Shown: piece after piece, positions 5,641 to 8,481 of the stretch | Layout of the letters: every line of letters starts with the position of its first letter | Numbering within the stretch: position 1 is the first letter of the stretch | Assembly (NCBI GenBank): GCA_018813085.1 | Contig: JAHJCI010000153.1 | Span: forward strand, 1-8,481 | Source of the DNA: Candidatus Omnitrophota bacterium | GTDB taxonomy: Bacteria; Omnitrophota; Gorgyraeia; Gygaellales; JAHJCI01 | DNA length: 8,481 nt | Reading direction: 5' to 3' | Program-made: the position numbers and the translations under genes | The notes under the pieces: generated by a model | What the model was told of the DNA's origin: nothing | Databases searched by the model: none | What the model saw: only the letters and a program-made list of their open reading frames with translations

Positions 5641-7536
5641 TTATATACGCAGTTGTTTTTCTGCGTCTACGACGCCGCGGTTAAGGATGCGCATGACTTC
5701 GCTGGTTCTTTGTTGCAGCTGGGGGGAAGCGGCAGTTGAGGAATTGATTTCCCTTAGAATCTGCACTGCCATACGGAAATAGCGGATTAACTCGCCTTCA
5801 TCAGTATCAGTCAAGCTGACAATTTTGGAAAATTGCATGCCTGAAAGCCAGGCCTGGGTTGCTTTGCTCAAGTGAAAATAAGGCATTTTGCTTATTGGGT
5901 ATATGCGGTATTTTATTTCTTTTGCTTTTATTGACTCATAGATTTTTTCGCAGCTATCCTTGATCCCGCGGCTCGTCTTTGGTATGCTGCTAAGGCGCTG
6001 ATTCTTTCTCGGTTCAAATACCACCGCCACAGACAAAATCCCCAGAGTAAATTCGTCTAACTCTTCCAGAACCCTCTGTTCATAGAGTTCGGATAAAATC
6101 AATTCATAGCCGTATACCGAGCGCGCAAACAGCCCCTTGTGGGTAAGTGCAGAATCTTCGATATAGCCAGAGTCTTTGAGCAGGTTCAGTTTTGCCTGCA
6201 TAAGCTCTATTGCCTGTTTCTTCTGGTGTTTTCGGGATTGAAAGTAGTGTAATGTTAAGGGATATATTTCAAGAATCCTTTCCTTGTAGCGCTGGTAAAG
6301 GTTAAGCAGCGTAGCATAAGAGGTATTAAAGCGACTCTTTACTTCTTCCGGCGAGCTATCTATCATCTGCTTGACTTGCTCAAAGTTTACAAAGCGCGGA
6401 TTCACCCGGCAGTAAACCAGGCCGGCCTTGTCCATACCGCGCCTGCCTGCGCGCCATGCCATCTGGTAAAAATCGCGTACCTTTAGAACCCTTACGTAAC
6501 GGCCGTAATATTTATCCAGGTTATTGAATACCACGCTGCGCGCCGGCATATTGATGCCGAGTGCGAATGTTTCGGTGGTAAAAATAACCTTGAGCAGGCG
6601 GCTGGTAAATAAGCGCTCGATTACCTCTTTCAGCGTAGGAAGCATTCCCGCATGATGAAAAGCAATGCCTTTCTGGATCAGGTAGAATAAGCGTTTTGCG
6701 CTTTCTTCATGCGCTAAATCATAACGCTCACAGAGCCGGTTATACAAGCTGCTGATTTGCTCTTTTTCCTCTTTGTCCAGGAAATCAAAACTGAACAGCT
6801 CAAAGGCCAGGTCTTCAGTAAGCCTTCTGCTGAATACAAACCAGATACAGGGCATGCCGTTGTTGCGCTGGATATAATCTATCAAGCCTTGCAGGCGGTT
6901 AGCGCGAAGGAATTTTTTCCTGCTTCTTGAGCTAAGCAGCTTATTTAAGTCGGAAAGGTTGTCGATGACTTGGCCCTTACACTGGAATAAGAAGTGCAAA
7001 GGCACAGGGCGTTTATTTTCAATGACAATCTTAAGCGGATTTTTCTGCACTGATTCAATCCATTGGCTGAATTCCTTTATATTGGGGATAGTCGCAGAAA
7101 GCGCAAGCAGGCGTATGTGTTTGGGCATAAAAATAAGCGATTCTTCCCAGACTGTGCCGCGTTCTTCATTGTCAATATAATGGATTTCGTCAAAGATAAC
7201 CCAGGAATATTTTTCCAGCTCTTGCGGCGCGTCAAGGATTTTATTACGGAATATCTCGGTGGTCATAACCAGGACCTGGGCTTGCGGGTTAAGTGAGACA
7301 TCTCCGGTAAGGATTCCAATTTTGCCGGGAAACTGTTCCTGAAAATCGCGGAATTTCTGGTTGGAGAGCGCTTTTATCGGCGCGGTGTAAATTATGCTTT
7401 GCCCGGTTTTAAGGGATTCGGCAATTACATACTCGGCAATAGCGGTTTTGCCGGCTCCGGTAGGGGCTGAGACAATTACCGAGTATTTTTGGTCTATATA
7501 TTCGATTGCCTCTTGTTGAAAGCGGTCGTATTGCAT
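5641..7536 (-). CDS. Ski2-like DExH-box helicase with C-terminal DSHCT-type domain
   Basis: This 631-residue ATP-dependent helicase most resembles the Ski2/Mtr4 group, whose members unwind RNA for processing and decay. Visible motifs are: Q-like FQQEAIEYI (6-14); motif I APTGAGKT with K30; Ia APIKALSNQKF; Ib TGD and TTE (77-94); motif II DEIH (116-119); motif III SAT (147-149); motif IV region AFHHAGMLP; motif V TTETFALGINMPAR (320-333); and motif VI QMAWRAGRRG (358-367). The C terminus ends in a DSHCT-like segment containing TDTDEGELIRYFRMAVQIL. The KOW/arch insertion of Mtr4 is absent. Motif VI has Trp361 where the family normally has Gly. The ATG at 7536 is forced, since motif I begins by residue 25 with no later Met before it. 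It has no Shine-Dalgarno, and a -10 box lies just upstream. RNA rather than DNA as substrate is inferred from the subfamily. Confidence 0.92.
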   Translation of the reverse strand: MQYDRFQQEAIEYIDQKYSVIVSAPTGAGKTAIAEYVIAESLKTGQSIIYTAPIKALSNQKFRDFQEQFPGKIGILTGDVSLNPQAQVLVMTTEIFRNKILDAPQELEKYSWVIFDEIHYIDNEERGTVWEESLIFMPKHIRLLALSATIPNIKEFSQWIESVQKNPLKIVIENKRPVPLHFLFQCKGQVIDNLSDLNKLLSSRSRKKFLRANRLQGLIDYIQRNNGMPCIWFVFSRRLTEDLAFELFSFDFLDKEEKEQISSLYNRLCERYDLAHEESAKRLFYLIQKGIAFHHAGMLPTLKEVIERLFTSRLLKVIFTTETFALGINMPARSVVFNNLDKYYGRYVRVLKVRDFYQMAWRAGRRGMDKAGLVYCRVNPRFVNFEQVKQMIDSSPEEVKSRFNTSYATLLNLYQRYKERILEIYPLTLHYFQSRKHQKKQAIELMQAKLNLLKDSGYIEDSALTHKGLFARSVYGYELILSELYEQRVLEELDEFTLGILSVAVVFEPRKNQRLSSIPKTSRGIKDSCEKIYESIKAKEIKYRIYPISKMPYFHLSKATQAWLSGMQFSKIVSLTDTDEGELIRYFRMAVQILREINSSTAASPQLQQRTSEVMRILNRGVVDAEKQLRI

Positions 7537-7542
7537 GCGGCT

Positions 7543-7551
7543 ATTATAACA
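7543..7551 (-). promoter_or_regulatory. Extended -10 promoter giving a leaderless helicase transcript
   Basis: On the minus strand the sequence reads TGTTATAAT, a TGnTATAAT extended -10. Counting the usual distance from the -10 box puts the first transcribed base at or next to 7536, the A of the helicase ATG. No Shine-Dalgarno exists between box and start. The -35 position falls inside the palindrome 7562-7577 and does not resemble TTGACA, which is tolerated in extended -10 promoters. Confidence 0.6.
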
Positions 7552-7558
7552 TATTTTT

Positions 7559-7580
7559 GAGATACCCTGCAGGGTATTTC
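7559..7580. promoter_or_regulatory. Palindromic candidate operator in the divergent helicase/VTT promoter region
   Basis: ATACCCTGCAGGGTAT (7562-7577) is a perfect 16-bp palindrome. It extends to 22 bases (7559-7580) with a single G-T mismatched position. It covers the -35 position of the minus-strand helicase promoter and ends 5 bases before the predicted -35 box of the plus-strand gene. Such placement is typical of a dimeric regulator's site. No regulator gene is visible in the window. As there is no spacer loop and no T-run, a terminator is unlikely. Confidence 0.5.
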
Positions 7581-7582
7581 TA

Positions 7583-7611
7583 TTGCTATTTCTTAAGAGC
7601 TGTATTAGAAT
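7583..7611 (+). promoter_or_regulatory. Predicted promoter of the VTT-domain gene
   Basis: TTGCTA (7583-7588) and TAGAAT (7606-7611) match the -35 and -10 consensus at 4 and 5 of 6 positions, with 17 bases between them. Transcription would start near 7618, immediately before AAGGAGGT (7619-7626), leaving a leader of about 17 bases. Confidence 0.5.
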
Positions 7612-7634
7612 TACAGAGAAGGAGGTATTTGAAT

Positions 7635-8330
7635 ATGGATAGCTCGAGTGAGCCCAAAGGCAGATTCAGGCAGAGATTCGCTATCCTGCTCCTGTTTTTG
7701 ATAATTATCGGGATAAGCAATTACTACTTGCGCATTGACTTAGAGCGTATTAGATTTTTTTTAGAGGGTTTTTCTCCCTGGCTTGGCGCATTGATTTTTG
7801 CTTTTATCTATGTCCTGGCAACTATTTTCCTGCCGCTTAGCAAGGATATACTTAAGGTAGTTGCTGCGGTTTACCTGGGCTTTATTTTCAGCAGCCTGGG
7901 TATTTGGATTGCCGAGATAGTAAATGCTGTTTTATTTTTCCACCTGGCGCGCTATTTAGGCAGGAAATATGTAGAGAAAAGATTAAAGGGCAGGGCAAGA
8001 GCGATTGACGAGAAGATCAGCTCTTCGGGATTCAAGGGCATTTTAATATTAAGGTTAATCCCGCTTGTTCCTTACCGGGCAATGGATTTATTAGTCGGGT
8101 TGACCTCTTTTAGTTTTATCCAGTATTTCGTTATTGTAGTTATCGGTTCGCCGCTGCGTATTATGTGGATACAATATGTCTTAGCAGGCGTGGGCATCGG
8201 GGTATTCAAGAATCCCGCCTTACTGGTTAATTTCATGGCAGAGAATAAACTTGCTTTTATCTGGAGCACGATTTATCTTATTGCGGTGATTATTGTTGCG
8301 TTCAGGCTTAAATTTAAGAAGAGAATTTAA
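7635..8330 (+). CDS. TVP38/TMEM64-family (VTT domain) membrane protein
   Basis: This 231-residue integral membrane protein belongs to the VTT group, related to DedA, YdjX and eukaryotic TMEM41B/VMP1. Members are linked to lipid handling or scrambling and membrane homeostasis; the exact role here is unknown. A charged N terminus of 14 residues precedes the first membrane helix (about 15-30). The VTT core runs from about residue 47. It contains the first re-entrant-like stretch (LATIFLPLSKDILKVVAAVY), the FFHLARYLGRK signature ending the first half, and the second-half motif ILRLIPLVPYRAMDLLVGLT. A last helix (about 205-223) ends in a basic tail, KFKKRI. AAGGAGGT at 7619-7626, 8 bases from the ATG, decides the start. 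The open frame runs on upstream to 7506, but that part overlaps the helicase start and is unlike the family. It is divergent from the helicase and probably monocistronic. Confidence 0.88.
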   Translation: MDSSSEPKGRFRQRFAILLLFLIIIGISNYYLRIDLERIRFFLEGFSPWLGALIFAFIYVLATIFLPLSKDILKVVAAVYLGFIFSSLGIWIAEIVNAVLFFHLARYLGRKYVEKRLKGRARAIDEKISSSGFKGILILRLIPLVPYRAMDLLVGLTSFSFIQYFVIVVIGSPLRIMWIQYVLAGVGIGVFKNPALLVNFMAENKLAFIWSTIYLIAVIIVAFRLKFKKRI

Positions 8331-8349
8331 TTACTAAATACGAAAAAGG

Positions 8350-8358
8350 TGATATAAT
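8350..8358 (+). promoter_or_regulatory. Extended -10 promoter of the terminal lipoprotein gene
   Basis: TGATATAAT fits TGnTATAAT exactly. The surrounding block GGTG-A-TATAATTAAA differs at one base from GGTG-G-TATAATTAAA at 558-572. The best -35 candidate is weak (TTACTA at 8331-8336, 16-base spacer). Transcription would begin near 8365, only about 3 bases before the ATG at 8368. The AAGGTGAT overlapping the box resembles a ribosome site but lies too far from the ATG and is upstream of the predicted RNA start. Confidence 0.6.
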
Positions 8359-8367
8359 TAAATCATA

Positions 8368-8481
8368 ATGTGTAATCAAAAACAGCTGTTTTTTGCGCTG
8401 TGCATTCTGTTTTTCTGCTCTTTTTGCGGCTGTGCAGGCAGTTTTGAATATAATTACCAGGATATTTTAGTTTCCAGGGTA
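8368..8481 (+). CDS. N terminus of a putative lipoprotein, cut by the window edge
   Basis: Only the first 38 residues are visible, in an open frame that runs off the window. The sequence has a short N-region with one Lys (residue 5) and a hydrophobic core LFFALCILFFCSF. A lipobox-like FCGC follows, with Cys22 as the likely lipidated residue; Phe at -3 is less usual than Leu. The mature part would begin CAGSFEYNYQDILVSRV. Five cysteines (2, 12, 17, 20, 22) in the first 22 residues is high for a signal peptide. An in-frame TAA at 8359-8361 and no other Met make ATG 8368 the only normal start. No Shine-Dalgarno lies at the proper distance. The mature domain is outside the window, so no function can be given; export as a lipoprotein is an inference. 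Confidence 0.6.
   Translation, partial: MCNQKQLFFALCILFFCSFCGCAGSFEYNYQDILVSRV

Noticed and set aside
7506..7634. A 43-residue N-terminal extension of the VTT protein
   Set aside because: It would overlap the helicase start and both promoters, has no ribosome site and is unlike the family. AAGGAGGT at 7619-7626 points to the ATG at 7635.
1..8481. CRISPR array, tRNA, rRNA, transposase, toxin-antitoxin or defence gene
   Set aside because: No regularly spaced repeats, no cloverleaf with a T-loop signature and no such protein motifs were seen on either strand. The ORF6N gene alone is not enough to call a phage or mobile element.

Overview
The window looks like ordinary chromosome from an uncultivated or poorly studied bacterium. 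Coding GC is moderate (roughly 42-45% by eye), Shine-Dalgarno sequences are mostly strong and promoters are sigma70-like. A chromosomal Ski2-type helicase next to a GH65 phosphorylase-type enzyme, an ORF6N protein and a VTT membrane protein would fit a candidate phylum such as Omnitrophota. That placement is an impression from gene content, not a measurement.

Layout. A 5'-truncated greA (2-445, +) opens the window. After a 177-bp gap with a small hairpin and an extended -10 promoter comes a tight + strand cluster: a short MscS-like channel with no C-terminal cage domain (623-1252), a GH65 glycosyl hydrolase/phosphorylase (1298-3631) and a GT4 glycosyltransferase (3652-4830). The gaps of 45 and 20 bp suggest one transcript. 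It ends at a probable bidirectional terminator (about 4877-4904) shared with the convergent minus-strand ORF6N-domain gene (4903-5415). ORF6N is AT-rich (about 35% GC). Behind it lies a hairpin-bearing noncoding stretch of about 52% GC (5461-5640), richer than the genes around it. Next is a minus-strand Ski2-like DExH helicase (5641-7536). A 98-bp divergent control region, centred on a perfect 16-bp palindrome, separates it from a + strand TVP38/TMEM64 (VTT) membrane protein (7635-8330). The window ends inside a new + strand gene that starts with a lipoprotein signal peptide (8368-8481).

How the genes may work together. GH65 and GT4 could be an oligosaccharide or glucoside turnover/synthesis pair. 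Their pairing with a small mechanosensitive channel makes a link to osmolytes such as trehalose or a glucoside conceivable but unproven. The helicase is probably an RNA helicase and has its own promoter. Three genes (channel, helicase, lipoprotein) share TGnTATAAT extended -10 promoters. In two of them the -10 sits so close to a forced start codon that the mRNA should be leaderless or nearly so.

I do not see a new defence system or other large unknown system here. The points most worth checking are the cage-less MscS, the divergent palindrome, the leaderless extended -10 promoters, the motif VI substitution in the helicase, the active-site Trp-to-Leu change in GH65 and the GC-rich noncoding stretch.
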